64,000 bases of DNA from Streptomyces sp. NBC_01451 (lineage in GTDB: Bacteria; Actinomycetota; Actinomycetes; Streptomycetales; Streptomycetaceae): assembly GCF_036227485.1 (NCBI RefSeq), contig NZ_CP109479.1:4960001-5024000 (forward strand), written 5' to 3'. The notes beneath the pieces were generated by a model that searched no databases, was not told the DNA's origin, and saw nothing but the letters and a program-made list of their open reading frames with translations. Every line of letters begins with the position of its first letter. The stretch's first letter is position 1. This document shows positions 16,726 through 26,700 of the stretch, piece by piece. The position numbers were made by a program, and so were the translations under genes.

Positions 16726-17532
16726 TCACGTTCCCACCGGGTCCGCGTGCACGATGTAGCCCGCGCCGCGCACCGTACGGATCAGCGACTGGCCCGAGTC
16801 GCCCAGCTTGCGCCGCAGGTAGTAGACGTAGGTCTCGACGACGCCCGACTCGCCCTGGAAGCCGTAGTTCCAGACCGTGTCCAGGATGTGCGCCTTGGAG
16901 ATGACCTGGCCGGCGTTCTCCAGCAGCACCTTCAGCAGCGCGAACTCCGTCGCCGACAGTGGTACGGCCGTGCCGTGCCGCCACACCTCGTGGGTGCCCT
17001 CGTCCAGCTCGACGCCGGCCGCGCGCAGTCGGCGCGAGGCCGCGGGCGCGGTCCGGACAACTCCCCGGGCCCGCCGGATCAGGGCCCGGATACGTGCGCT
17101 GACCTCGGTGAGGTCGAAGGGCTTGGTGACGTAGTCGTCGCCTCCCATGGCCAGGGCGTGGCACTTGTCCTCGACTGCCGTACGGGCGCTGAGGAAGATC
17201 ACCGGGGTGTCGATACCCGCGGCGCGGAGCCGTCCGCAGACGTCGGTGCCGTCCAGGCCGGTGCCGTCCAGGGGGGAGAGGGTCAGGTCCAGCAGTACCG
17301 CGTCGGGCTGCCGACGGCGGACCTCGTGGATCGTCTCGGCGCCCATGGACACGAGATGCGCGTCGAAGCCGAGGAAGCGCAGCGCCATGACCAGCATGTC
17401 GGAGGTGCCGGACCCGTCCTCGATCACGAGGACGGATGGGTGTTCGGGTACAGAGGGATCTTGATTCACGCCGGAGGCACTTTCTGTGGGGGTCGCCGTC
17501 GGGTGGTTCGTTCTCGGTGCTTCGTGGTTCAT
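16726..17532 (-). CDS. OmpR/PhoB-family response regulator (orphan)
   Basis: 268 aa from the ATG at 17532. After a Thr/Pro-rich N-terminal extension of about 30 residues, the receiver domain runs from SVLVIEDGSG through the phospho-acceptor region AVLLDLTLSPLDGTGLDGTD to VTKPFD. A winged helix follows (VPLSATEFALLKVLLENAGQ, YVYYLRRKLGDSGQ, RTVRGAGYIVH). The loop after the acceptor Asp is a few residues longer than usual. No histidine kinase is adjacent, so its partner is elsewhere. The gene is divergent from the GntR/ABC operon. Confidence 0.85.
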   Translation of the reverse strand: MNHEAPRTNHPTATPTESASGVNQDPSVPEHPSVLVIEDGSGTSDMLVMALRFLGFDAHLVSMGAETIHEVRRRQPDAVLLDLTLSPLDGTGLDGTDVCGRLRAAGIDTPVIFLSARTAVEDKCHALAMGGDDYVTKPFDLTEVSARIRALIRRARGVVRTAPAASRRLRAAGVELDEGTHEVWRHGTAVPLSATEFALLKVLLENAGQVISKAHILDTVWNYGFQGESGVVETYVYYLRRKLGDSGQSLIRTVRGAGYIVHADPVGT

Positions 17533-17548
17533 CGTTCGTGGTTCATCG

Positions 17549-17576
17549 TTCGTGGGTCGTGGGTCGTGGGTCGTGA
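17549..17576. repeat. 7-bp tandem repeat (gtgggtc) upstream of the response regulator
   Basis: gtgggtc/gtgacttg-like units repeat three to four times just upstream of the response-regulator start, in the 247-base divergent region. They may be slippage products; no regulatory role can be shown. Confidence 0.5.
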
Positions 17577-17726
17577 CTTGGGACTTGTGGCTTGTGGCTC
17601 GGGATTCGTTTCCTGGGGCTCGGGTGCGGGGTCTGGACCCAGGCTGACCACCGAAACGTTGTCCAAGAAGCCCCTCCGGTCACTTCGGACAACCCGGCCC
17701 CCGCCCTCCCCGCTCGCCGGTCGGCG

Positions 17727-17756
17727 TTGACAACCGCCCTCGGACCCCTCCATCAT
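17727..17756 (+). promoter_or_regulatory. Likely promoter of the GntR/ABC operon
   Basis: A consensus -35 TTGACA (17727-17732) is followed after 18 bases by CATCAT (17751-17756) as a weak -10. The predicted start falls in the inverted repeat at 17758-17781. Confidence 0.5.
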
Positions 17757-17757
17757 C

Positions 17758-17781
17758 ATTCCACTAATCAAGTAGTGGAAT
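17758..17781. promoter_or_regulatory. Inverted-repeat operator, probably for the GntR regulator itself
   Basis: ATTCCACTA (17758-17766), 6-base spacer, TAGTGGAAT (17773-17781): a perfect 9-bp inverted repeat. It lies between the -10 and the start of the GntR gene, as expected of an autoregulatory site. Confidence 0.6.
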
Positions 17782-18247
17782 GGTGGTGGTGATCGTGGAG
17801 TACCGCATCGACAGGCGGAGCGGGGTCCCCGCCTTCCAGCAGATCGTGCAGCAGACCAAGCAGGCCCTCCGGCTGGGCGTACTGGTGCCGGGTGACCGGC
17901 TGCCCACCGCCAAGGAGGTCGCCGAGACCAGCACGGTCAACCCGAACACCACCCTCAAGGCGTACCGCGAGCTGGAGCGCGAGGGCCTGGTCGAACCGCG
18001 ACCGGGCCAGGGCACCTTCGTACGCCGCACCCTTGGCCGCCCCGAGACGGGCACCGACTCGCCGCTCTACGCGGAGCTGGTGGCGTGGGTGTCGAAGGCG
18101 GCCGGGGCCGGTCTTGAGCTGGAGGACGTGGCAGCGCTGGTCGCGTCGGCGCTGGAGAAGCAGTACACCGCCGGGAACGTGCCGGTGACGGGGTTCATGA
18201 CAACGGGGCCCGCGGGGGCCACGACAACCAGGAGTACAGGTGAGTGA
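17780..18247 (+). CDS. GntR-family regulator, YtrA subfamily
   Basis: 155 aa from the ATG at 17780; in-frame GTGs at 17789 or 17795 are better spaced from purine-rich sequence and may be the real start. EYRIDRRSGVPAFQQIVQQ, PGDRLPTAKEVAETSTVNPN and LKAYRELEREGLVEPRPGQG form the winged helix. The short C-terminal region matches the YtrA group, which represses neighbouring ABC transporters until an envelope-acting drug is sensed. It overlaps the ATPase gene by 8 bases, so operon autoregulation is likely. Confidence 0.85.
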   Translation: MVVVIVEYRIDRRSGVPAFQQIVQQTKQALRLGVLVPGDRLPTAKEVAETSTVNPNTTLKAYRELEREGLVEPRPGQGTFVRRTLGRPETGTDSPLYAELVAWVSKAAGAGLELEDVAALVASALEKQYTAGNVPVTGFMTTGPAGATTTRSTGE

Positions 18248-19184
18248 CTACATGTACGCGGGGGAACCGGCGCTTGAGGCGTACGGGCTGGGAATGCGCT
18301 ACCGGCGGGGCTGGGCGCTGCGGGACTGCTCCTTCCGGCTTCCGGCGGGCCGGATCTGTGGGCTGGTGGGACCCAACGGGGCCGGCAAGACCACGCTGCT
18401 GAGCATCGCGGCCCATGTCCTGCAGCCGACGAACGGCTCGATCAGCCTGTTCGGCGAGGCGCCGGGCTCGGTGGAGTCGGGCCGGCGCACCGCGTTCCTC
18501 GCCCAGGAGAAGCCGCTGTTCCGCCGGTTCACCGTGGCGGAGACCCTGCGGCTGGGCCGCGAGCTGAACCCCGGCTGGGACCAGCGCGCCGCCGAGGACG
18601 TCATCCGCGCGGGCAACGTGCCCTTCGACGCGAAGGTCGGCACCCTCTCCGGCGGTCAGCGCACCCGCGTCGCCATCGCCCTCGCCTTCGGCAAGCGCCC
18701 CGACCTGCTGCTGCTCGACGAGCCGATGTCGGACCTCGACCCGGTCGTGCGCCACGAGATCATGGGCACCCTCCTCGCCGAGGCCGCCGAGCGCGGCACC
18801 ACCGTGCTGATGTCCACCCACGTCCTCGCCGAACTGGAGAACGTGTGCGACTACCTCGTCGTCGTGTCCGGCGGCGGAGTGCGCCTCGCCGGTGACGTGG
18901 ACGAGCTGATGTCCGTGCACACCATGGTCACGGGCGCCAGGGAGGGTGAGGGCCTGCCCGCCTCCCTCGGGCACCACACCCTCGTCGAGTCCCGGACCAG
19001 CGGACGGCAGTTCACCGCGCTCATCCGCCCCGAGGGTCCGGTCACCGGCCCCTGGGAGACGGTCGCCCCGAACATGGAGGAACTCCTGCTCGCCTATCTC
19101 CGCTCACCCGACGCACCACCCCTGATCACGCCCACCGCCCAGGTCCAGGGCCAGGCCTACGGCACCGGGACGGTGGCGGCATGA
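18240..19184 (+). CDS. ABC transporter ATP-binding protein
   Basis: 314 aa, GTG start at 18240 inside the end of the regulator gene. Walker A GLVGPNGAGKTTLL, signature TLSGGQRTRVA, Walker B DLLLLDEPMSDLD and the H-loop STHVLAELENV are all intact, so it should hydrolyse ATP. The last 80 residues form a variable tail. It pairs with the permease downstream, whose start overlaps by 4 bases, and probably exports an antibiotic, peptide or lipid. Confidence 0.9.
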   Translation: MSDYMYAGEPALEAYGLGMRYRRGWALRDCSFRLPAGRICGLVGPNGAGKTTLLSIAAHVLQPTNGSISLFGEAPGSVESGRRTAFLAQEKPLFRRFTVAETLRLGRELNPGWDQRAAEDVIRAGNVPFDAKVGTLSGGQRTRVAIALAFGKRPDLLLLDEPMSDLDPVVRHEIMGTLLAEAAERGTTVLMSTHVLAELENVCDYLVVVSGGGVRLAGDVDELMSVHTMVTGAREGEGLPASLGHHTLVESRTSGRQFTALIRPEGPVTGPWETVAPNMEELLLAYLRSPDAPPLITPTAQVQGQAYGTGTVAA

Positions 19185-20197
19185 GTACTCTCACCAGCAC
19201 CTCGAACTCCGCGGCGGCCGGCGCGGAAGCCCCCCGCCGCCCCCAGCTGCTCAGCGGTATGAACTGGCTGATCTGGCGCCAGCACCGGGCCGCGTTCTGG
19301 ACCATCCTCGCCGCCACCGCGCTCTCCGTGGCGTGGATCGTCTTCCAGCGCGGCCAGTTGATGGACTTCCTCACCGGTTACGGCTGGCCCACCAGGAACC
19401 TCGACGAAGCGGGCCCGAAGCTGGAGCCGTACCGCAAGGCCTTCGTCCTCGTCTCCGGCGGTCTGGGGTTCGTTCCCGTCCTGCTCGGCGTCTTCCTCGG
19501 CGCCCCGCTGCTGGCCGGCGACCTGGAGAACGGCACCGCCAAGCTGGTCGCCGCCCAGTCGGCGACCCGGGCCCGCTGGCTGGCCACCAAGCTGGGCCTG
19601 ACCGCGCTGGTGGTCGTGGTGAGCATGGTGGCGCTGTCGGCAGCGTTCGGCTGGTGGTGGAACCCGGTCAGGGAGGAGAACACCGTCCTGGAGTGGTCTT
19701 CCGGCTCCGTCTTCGACATCACGGGCCCCGTACCCGTAGCCCTCACCCTCTTCACCGTCGTCGGCGGGGTGGCGATCGGCGTGGTGCTGCGCCGCACGCT
19801 GATGGCCATGGTGGTCACCTTCGGTTTCGCCGTCGCCGTCCAGCTCGTCTGGGGTTACTTCCGGCTGTCGCTCGGCGATGTCATCACGGTCACGACGAAC
19901 AAGGGCGTCACCGCCGAGAACGCGTTCCCGGACCTGCCCCACGCCGCGCTCCAGATCGACGAGTCGTACCTCACCAGCAGCGGGGATCTCCTCGGCTGGA
20001 GCACCTGTGCGAACGGGGCGACCGATCAGGCGCGTGAGCTGTGCCTGAAGAAGGAGGGTGTCGTGGGCTGGTCCGTGGACTACCTCCCGATATCGCAGAT
20101 GAACGGTATGCAGTGGTTCGGGGCTTCGATTCTGTTCGCCCTGACGGCCGCTGTCGTCGCGTTCCTCTTCTTCTGGGGCCGTAAGCGCCTCGTGTAG
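19181..20197 (+). CDS. ABC transporter permease
   Basis: 338 aa, ATGA overlap with the ATPase gene. About six hydrophobic spans are visible, for example FWTILAATALSVAWIVF, GLGFVPVLLGVFLGAPLLAG, ALVVVVSMVALSAAFGWWW and SILFALTAAVVAFLFFW. ENGTAKLVAAQSATRARWL is the cytoplasmic loop typical of ABC-2 type exporters regulated by YtrA. A large extracytoplasmic segment lies before the last span. It completes a regulator-ATPase-permease operon. Confidence 0.85.
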   Translation: MSTLTSTSNSAAAGAEAPRRPQLLSGMNWLIWRQHRAAFWTILAATALSVAWIVFQRGQLMDFLTGYGWPTRNLDEAGPKLEPYRKAFVLVSGGLGFVPVLLGVFLGAPLLAGDLENGTAKLVAAQSATRARWLATKLGLTALVVVVSMVALSAAFGWWWNPVREENTVLEWSSGSVFDITGPVPVALTLFTVVGGVAIGVVLRRTLMAMVVTFGFAVAVQLVWGYFRLSLGDVITVTTNKGVTAENAFPDLPHAALQIDESYLTSSGDLLGWSTCANGATDQARELCLKKEGVVGWSVDYLPISQMNGMQWFGASILFALTAAVVAFLFFWGRKRLV

Positions 20198-20310
20198 GCC
20201 CAGGCAGGCCGGCTCCTCGCAGAGCAGCCCCCTGTTACGCACCCCTTTAACGCGCCCCCTTTTACGCACCTCCTTTTCCTCATCCGGTCGTCCGGAGAGA
20301 AAGGCATGCC

Positions 20311-23300
20311 TTGAATCACCGAAAGAGGCGAGCAAGTGAGGCTTCGGCGCTCGCCCTGCTCACCACAGCCGCCCTTACCGCGGCCCTGCTCGGGGCCCCG
20401 CAATCAGGGGCCGCACCGGTCGGCAACGACAGTGCCACGGCGGCGGCCGGCGCCACCGGCAGGGCCAGGACCGTCACCCTCGTCACCGGTGACCGGGTCA
20501 CCCTGGACGGCACCGGACAGGTCACCGGCGTGCGGCCCGGCAAGGGCCGGGAAGGCACCACCTTCCGAATAGCGCGGCACGCCGACCGTACCTACGTCGT
20601 ACCGGGTGACGCCGAGCGGCTCCTCGCGAACGGCACCGCCGACCGACGGCTGTTCGATGTGACGCAGCTGGTCAAGTGGGGGTACGACGACGCGGCCCGC
20701 CCCGATCTCCCGCTGATCGTGACGTACGCCAAGGGCCGCACCCCCGCGCCGAGCGCGCTGTCCGCCGCCGGTGCCCGGGTGAGCCGGGACCTGCCCAGCG
20801 TCAACGGGGACGCGCTGAAGGCCCGTAAGTCGGAGGGCGCCGAGCTGTGGGAGACGCTCACCGGGAGCGGGGGGACGGCGCGGGCGAGGTCGGCCGCCGC
20901 CGACCGGGTCGAGAAGATCTGGCTCGACGGGAAGGTCGAGGTGGCCCTCGACCGGAGTACCGCCCAGATCGGCGCCCCCGAGGCCTGGGCGGCCGGGTAC
21001 GACGGGGCGGGCGTCAAGGTCGCCGTGCTGGACACCGGGGTCGACGGCACGCACCCGGACCTGCAAGGCCGTATCGACGCGGCGAAGAACTTCTCCGAGG
21101 CGGCCGACACCGTCGACCGGGTGGGCCACGGCACGCATGTCGCCTCGACGGTCGCGGGCTCGGGCGCGCACTCCGGGGGCAAGTACAAGGGGGTCGCGCC
21201 GGGTGCCCGGCTGATCAGCGGCAAGGTGCTCGACGACAGCGGTGACGGCGAGGAGTCCGGCGTCATCGCCGGCGCGCAGTGGGCCGTCGCGCAGGGCGCC
21301 AAGGTGGTCAACCTGAGCCTGGGCGGTCCCGACAGCCCGGGTGACGATCCCGTCGAACAGGCGGTGAACGAGCTGTCCGCCTCCTCCGGCGCCCTCTTCG
21401 TGATCGCCGCCGGCAACGAAGGTCCGGCCGCCGGCACCGTCGGATCGCCGGGCAGTGCCGCCGCCGCGCTCACCGTGGGCGCGGTGGACCGCTCCGACGC
21501 GATGGCCGAGTTCTCCAGCCGGGGCCCGACTGCGGACGGTTCCCTCAAGCCCGACCTCACCGCCCCCGGCGTCGACATCGTCGCCGCGAAGGCCGCCGAG
21601 GGCACGGAGGGCGACCCGGCCGCCGACGGCTACGTCTCGATGAGCGGTACGTCGATGGCGACCCCGCATGTCGCGGGCGCCGCCGCGATCCTCGCCCAGC
21701 GCCACCCCGACTGGACCGGTGAGCGAATCAAGGCCGCGCTCACCGCCTCCGCCAAGCCCACGGCCGGCGTCTCGGCGTTCGCGCAGGGCACGGGCCGTAC
21801 GGACATCGTCCGCGCCCTCGAACAGCGGCTCACCACCACCCCGGCCACCGTCGGCTTCCCCACCCAGCAGTGGCCGCACACCGACGACACCCCGGCCACC
21901 AGAACCATCACCTACCGCAACGACGGCGACCTCCCCCTCACCCTCGACCTGACCACCGAGGCGTACGGCGCGGACGGAAAGCCCGCCGCCTCGGGCATGT
22001 TCGAGGTCTCCCCGAAGCAGCTCACGGTCCCGGCGGGCGGCACCGGAACCGCCCAGGTCACCGCCGACACCAGCGCGGGCACGGCCGACGGCTCCTTCGG
22101 CGGCGCGCTCACCGCGACTGACGGCGCGGGTACGACCGTACGGACCGGCATCGGCGCACAGCGCGAGGTCGAGTCGTACGACCTGACGGTCAAGCACCTC
22201 GACCTCAAGGGCAAGCCCGCCGGGCGTTCCCAGACCGGGGTGCAGGGCCTGGACGACAAGATCTGGCAGGACTACTCCGACGACACGGACGGCGAGTTCA
22301 CCGTCCGGCTGCCCAAGGGCCTCTACAGCCTCGAAGGCCGTATCGACACGAGCGCGAACCCGGACTCCGACACCGGGGACCTTGCCCTGCTCCTCAACCC
22401 GAAGTTCTCGCTCACCCGTGACACCACCCTCGTCATGGACGCGCGCAAGGCCGAACCGATCCGGATCACCGTGCCGGACAGCGGGGCGAAGCACACCGAC
22501 GCCACGCTCAACTTCGGGATCGACATCGACGGGTACCGGAGCATCTCCACGTACGAGATGGGCAGCTTCGGCAGGCTCCGCGTCGGGCAGTTCGGCGCCA
22601 GGCTGCCCGCGAGTGAGGCGTTCGCGCAGTACAACGGCACCTGGACGCACGGCAGTACGCACTACCGGCCGGTCTGGAACCGTACCGGCGACCTGTCGGG
22701 CTTCACCGCGAACCCGAAGCGCGGGCAGTTCGCCAAGGTCACGCTCGCCGCCGGTGCGCCCGCCACGGGCAAGACGGCGTCGCTCGTCGCCGCGCCGCTG
22801 ACTCCGGGCGGCTCGTGGTTCGACTTCCAGCTCGACAAGCGCTCGCTGCCGGGTGCCTTCACCGACTACGTTCTGCCGGGCGTACGGTGGCGGTACTCCG
22901 TCTCGCAGGACGGCGGCAAGGACGCGGACGGCGAACCGGTGTGGGACGCCGGCCAGTGGGTCGCTAAGCCCCGTTCGTACAGCGCGGGCAAGGAGTACAC
23001 CGAGCGGTTCAACACCGGAGTCTTCGGCCCGCACCTCACCGGCCCGCTGACGGACGGCGAGGACCGCCCCGGCGCGGTCCGTATGGGCGACACCTTCCTG
23101 GCCTACCTCCCCCTGTTCTCCGACGGCGCCGGTCATATCGGCGATTCCCGCTACAGCAGGGCCAGGAGCACCCTGTACGCGGGCGGCACGCGGATCTTCG
23201 CCGTGGACACTCCCCTGTCGGGTGTCTCGTACGAACTCCCCGCCGCCAAGCGCACGTTCCGCCTCACCACGGACGTCTCCCGCCCCACCTCGCTCTCCTC

Positions 23301-23676
23301 GGTGAGCACCCGGGTCGCCGTCGAGTGGACCTTCACCTCCGCGCACGTCACCGGCGTCGGGCAGCGGCTGCCGCTGTCGGTGGTCCGCTTCACTCCCAGG
23401 CTGAGCGCGGCGAGCACGGCCAAGGCGGGTACGCGCTTCTCCGTACCGTTCACGGTCGAGGGCGCGGCCACCGCGCGCACCGCCGGCAAGCCGGCCTTCT
23501 CCGTCTCGTACGACGACGGCCGGACCTGGCACCCGGCGAAGGCGGTCGACGGCAAGCGCCTCGACCTGCGGCACCCGGCGAAGGCGGGCACGGTCTCCCT
23601 GCGCGTGACGCTCAGGGACACGGCCGGCAACACCCTGAAGCAGACGATCCATCGGGCCTATCGGACCGTCAAGTAG
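20311..23676 (+). CDS. Giant secreted subtilisin-like serine peptidase (S8)
   Basis: 1121 aa from a TTG at 20311, with GGAGAGAAAGG upstream; no better start is in frame. The leader LALLTTAALTAALLGAPQSG is followed by a propeptide-like region (TVTLVTGDRVTLDGTGQVTG). The catalytic triad is clear: Asp near 241 in VAVLDTGVDGTHPDL, His near 273 in GHGTHVASTVAG, Ser near 448 in SGTSMATPHVAGAA. The C-terminal 600 residues are beta-rich and probably serve as binding or cell-wall modules. It would degrade extracellular protein. A close paralogue lies at 52926. Confidence 0.9.
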   Translation: MNHRKRRASEASALALLTTAALTAALLGAPQSGAAPVGNDSATAAAGATGRARTVTLVTGDRVTLDGTGQVTGVRPGKGREGTTFRIARHADRTYVVPGDAERLLANGTADRRLFDVTQLVKWGYDDAARPDLPLIVTYAKGRTPAPSALSAAGARVSRDLPSVNGDALKARKSEGAELWETLTGSGGTARARSAAADRVEKIWLDGKVEVALDRSTAQIGAPEAWAAGYDGAGVKVAVLDTGVDGTHPDLQGRIDAAKNFSEAADTVDRVGHGTHVASTVAGSGAHSGGKYKGVAPGARLISGKVLDDSGDGEESGVIAGAQWAVAQGAKVVNLSLGGPDSPGDDPVEQAVNELSASSGALFVIAAGNEGPAAGTVGSPGSAAAALTVGAVDRSDAMAEFSSRGPTADGSLKPDLTAPGVDIVAAKAAEGTEGDPAADGYVSMSGTSMATPHVAGAAAILAQRHPDWTGERIKAALTASAKPTAGVSAFAQGTGRTDIVRALEQRLTTTPATVGFPTQQWPHTDDTPATRTITYRNDGDLPLTLDLTTEAYGADGKPAASGMFEVSPKQLTVPAGGTGTAQVTADTSAGTADGSFGGALTATDGAGTTVRTGIGAQREVESYDLTVKHLDLKGKPAGRSQTGVQGLDDKIWQDYSDDTDGEFTVRLPKGLYSLEGRIDTSANPDSDTGDLALLLNPKFSLTRDTTLVMDARKAEPIRITVPDSGAKHTDATLNFGIDIDGYRSISTYEMGSFGRLRVGQFGARLPASEAFAQYNGTWTHGSTHYRPVWNRTGDLSGFTANPKRGQFAKVTLAAGAPATGKTASLVAAPLTPGGSWFDFQLDKRSLPGAFTDYVLPGVRWRYSVSQDGGKDADGEPVWDAGQWVAKPRSYSAGKEYTERFNTGVFGPHLTGPLTDGEDRPGAVRMGDTFLAYLPLFSDGAGHIGDSRYSRARSTLYAGGTRIFAVDTPLSGVSYELPAAKRTFRLTTDVSRPTSLSSVSTRVAVEWTFTSAHVTGVGQRLPLSVVRFTPRLSAASTAKAGTRFSVPFTVEGAATARTAGKPAFSVSYDDGRTWHPAKAVDGKRLDLRHPAKAGTVSLRVTLRDTAGNTLKQTIHRAYRTVK

Positions 23677-23681
23677 ACCGA

Positions 23682-23737
23682 AAACAAGGTGGGTTGCTTC
23701 CGTCGCGCGCAAGCGACGGAAGCAACCCACCTTGTTT
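23682..23737. terminator. 25-bp-stem bidirectional terminator
   Basis: Perfect 25-base arms at 23682-23706 and 23713-23737 around GCGCAA, with AAAC and GTTT at the base so that either strand ends in a T tract. It lies between two convergent subtilase genes. Confidence 0.95.
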
Positions 23738-23767
23738 GTGTGCCTGTTTGTGCTTGCTCGTGTGCTG

Positions 23768-26700
23768 TTACGGCTCGACGGTCAGGACGGTCGAGCCGAC
23801 CGTGTCGGTGCCGTCGCCGTACTCGACGACGCCGAGATACTCGCCACCGGGCGTCAGGTCGCGCCAGGAGACGGTGGTGGCGACGGTGTCGCCCGCTGCC
23901 ACCTTCCGCTCGGCCGGGGTGATCGTGGCCGGAAGGTCGGGCCGGGTGCCCGGGCCGATCAGCCAGGTGTGGAGGGTGTACGTCTGGCTGGTGACACCCT
24001 CGGGCAGGGCGTACTGGTTGACGTACACCTCGTAGGTGCCCGGGGTGAGGTCGACCTGCTCGTCGTTGCCGTCGTCGGGGTTCGAGAGCAGGTTGCGGTC
24101 CTTGTCGTACACCCACAGGTCCACGTCGCTGCCCGCCACATGGTCGGCGGAGCGGAGTGCGACGCGGGCGAGGGCGGAGCCCTCGGGGACGACGATCTCC
24201 GTCTTGACCGCGGAGGGCGCCAACTGTGCGGGCGGCGGGCCGAAGTCGCGGTCGGCGCCGGTCAGGGTGCCCGTCCTGGTGGTGCCCGCGTAGAGGCCGT
24301 TCACCGTGGTGGTGAAGGTGCCCTTCCAGCCGGCCTTCGGCGTGAGGGTGACCGAGCCGGTCGCGTCGGTGCCGGTGGCCGTGGCCGGTGCGGCGATCTG
24401 TACGGCCCGCAGGGCGACGGTGCTGCGGACCCGGTGGTTGTCCTTGTCGCTGAGGGTGACCGAGCCGTAGACCCAGTCGTCGTAGGCGGCGTCGGTGCGG
24501 GCGAAGGTGACCTCGTACGTCGCCGATCCGCCCGCCGGGACGACCAGCCGCTTCGGGGTGACCTCGGCCTTGTAGCCGTGCGGGGTCTGGAGCTCGGCGG
24601 TGTAGACGCCGGTGGTGGCGGTGACGTTGGTGACCGTGCGGGTGACGGTCTGCCTGCCGGCCAGGTCGCCGACCGAGATGTTCGGGGTGTTGAGGTCGCT
24701 CGCGTCGGTCTTGCGGGCGGTGGCGCAGGCGTCGCTGCCGTCGCCGGTCACCGGCTGGTCGCCGAGGGCGCACATGTACGACGTCCAGTCGGCGGAGTCG
24801 GAGTCGTAGACGAGGCCGGGGTTGTCGGCGGTGTTCGGTACGACGTGTCCGGAGCCGTAGTCGAGCGGGGTGGCCGCGCCCTCGACGTTGGTGCGCCCGA
24901 TCGCCCTGCCCTCGTTGTCCTTGGTGGTCGCGGTGGTCATCAGCGCCGACTTGACCTCCATGGGGGACCAGTCGGGGTGCGACTGCCGCAGCAGCAGGGC
25001 GAGTCCGGCGACATGCGGGGAGGCCATGGACGTACCGGACATGATGCCCTGCTCGCCCTTGAACACGCCGTTCTCGCCGCCCGGGGCGGTGCCCGCGACG
25101 ATGTCCATGCCGGGCGCCGCGATGTCGGGCTTGAGCAGGTCGCCGCCGCTGGTGAGGTCAGGGCCGCCGGAGGAGAACCCGGCGATCTGCGGGGCCCGCT
25201 GGTACACGGCCTTCGCGGCGCTGAGGGAGGCGGTGGCGCCGGTGCTGTCGGCGTACGCCTTGACGGCCAGACCACCGGCGGGCTTCAGGTAGGCGGTCGG
25301 GAGGGTGTGGGCGTCGGCGATCGTGTCGTCGGCCTCGTTGACGTAGTACAACACCATGCCGACGCCGCCCGCGGCCTTGACCTGGGCACTCTTGTCGACG
25401 CGGGCGTTGACGCCGCGCTTGCAGAGCACGATCGCACCCTTGACCTCGGCCGGGTCGAGGCTGTCGGCTACGCACAGTTCGGCCTGTGCGGGGTCGACGC
25501 CGTCACGGGCGGCCTTCGCCGCGTCGACGAGCGGCGCGGACGGTACGGCGGTGCCGCTGACGCCGACACCGGAGTAGGAGGCGCCGTTGCCGAGGGTGAC
25601 CGTCGTGCGGTAGCCGAGGTCGTGGCTGGAAGCGGCGACGGTGGTCACCCACGGGACGTTGTTGGAGACGGTGCCGCGCCCGGAGTTGCCCGCCGAGGTC
25701 GAGACGAAGACGCCCGCCTTGGCGGCGTTGAACATCGCCGTGTACTCGGGGATGTTCGTGGGGTCCCCGTTGCCGCCGCCGATGGAGTAGTTGATGACGT
25801 CGACACCGTCGGCGACGGCCTTGTCGTAGGCGGCGGCGATGTCCACCGTCGGGCAGCCGTCGTGCCAGCACACCTTGTAGGCGGCGATGCGGGCCGCCGG
25901 AGCGAGCCCCGATATACGGCCGGATATCGCGGTGTCGGGCACGGTGGCGGCCACGTCGTAGTTGCCGGCCGAGGTGGTCGCGGTGTGGGTGCCGTGGGAC
26001 TCGGCGTCCATCGGGGACGCCCAGTCGGTGTCGGTGGGGTCGGTGAGGCCCTTGTTGAAGTACTGGGCGCCGATCACCTTGTTGTTGCAGGTGACCCGGT
26101 GTGCGCTGTCCGCGCCGGGGTCACAGCTGCCCTTCCACTTCTTGGCGATGACGGCGGCGTCGGAGAGGGGCTCCGGAAGGGCGGCGAGGGAGGGGTTGTC
26201 GGGGTCGATCCCGGTGTCGATGACACCGAGGATGAGTCCCCGGCCCGCGTTCTTCTGTCCGCCGGGCACCTTGGAGTAGAGCCCGCCGGGCTTCTTCAGC
26301 CCGAGGAACCCGGCGGTGTCGGGCACGGGGAGGGTGCCGGAGGACGCCTTCGCGGCAGCCGCCGTCGCGGTGGACGTCACCGCGGTGGACGCCGTGCGGG
26401 CGGTTGTGGCGTGGACGGTGTCCGTGGCGCCCGCTTCCGCCTCCGTGTCCGCGGTGGCCGTCACCCGGCGCATCTCGTTGCGGGCCAGGGAGACGACGCC
26501 CTCGGTACGGGCCAGGGTGTTGGCCTGACGGGCCGTCAACTTCGCGGCGAAACCGTTGAGTACGTACTGGTAGCTGTACAGCGGCCGGACGCCCGGCACC
26601 TCGTCCAGCACCTCCTCGCGCTGCCGCTTCAGTCGGCCGACGTAGTCCCGCACGGCCTGCGTCCGTGTGTCCAGCCGCTTCCCGGGCGCGGGCGCGGTCT

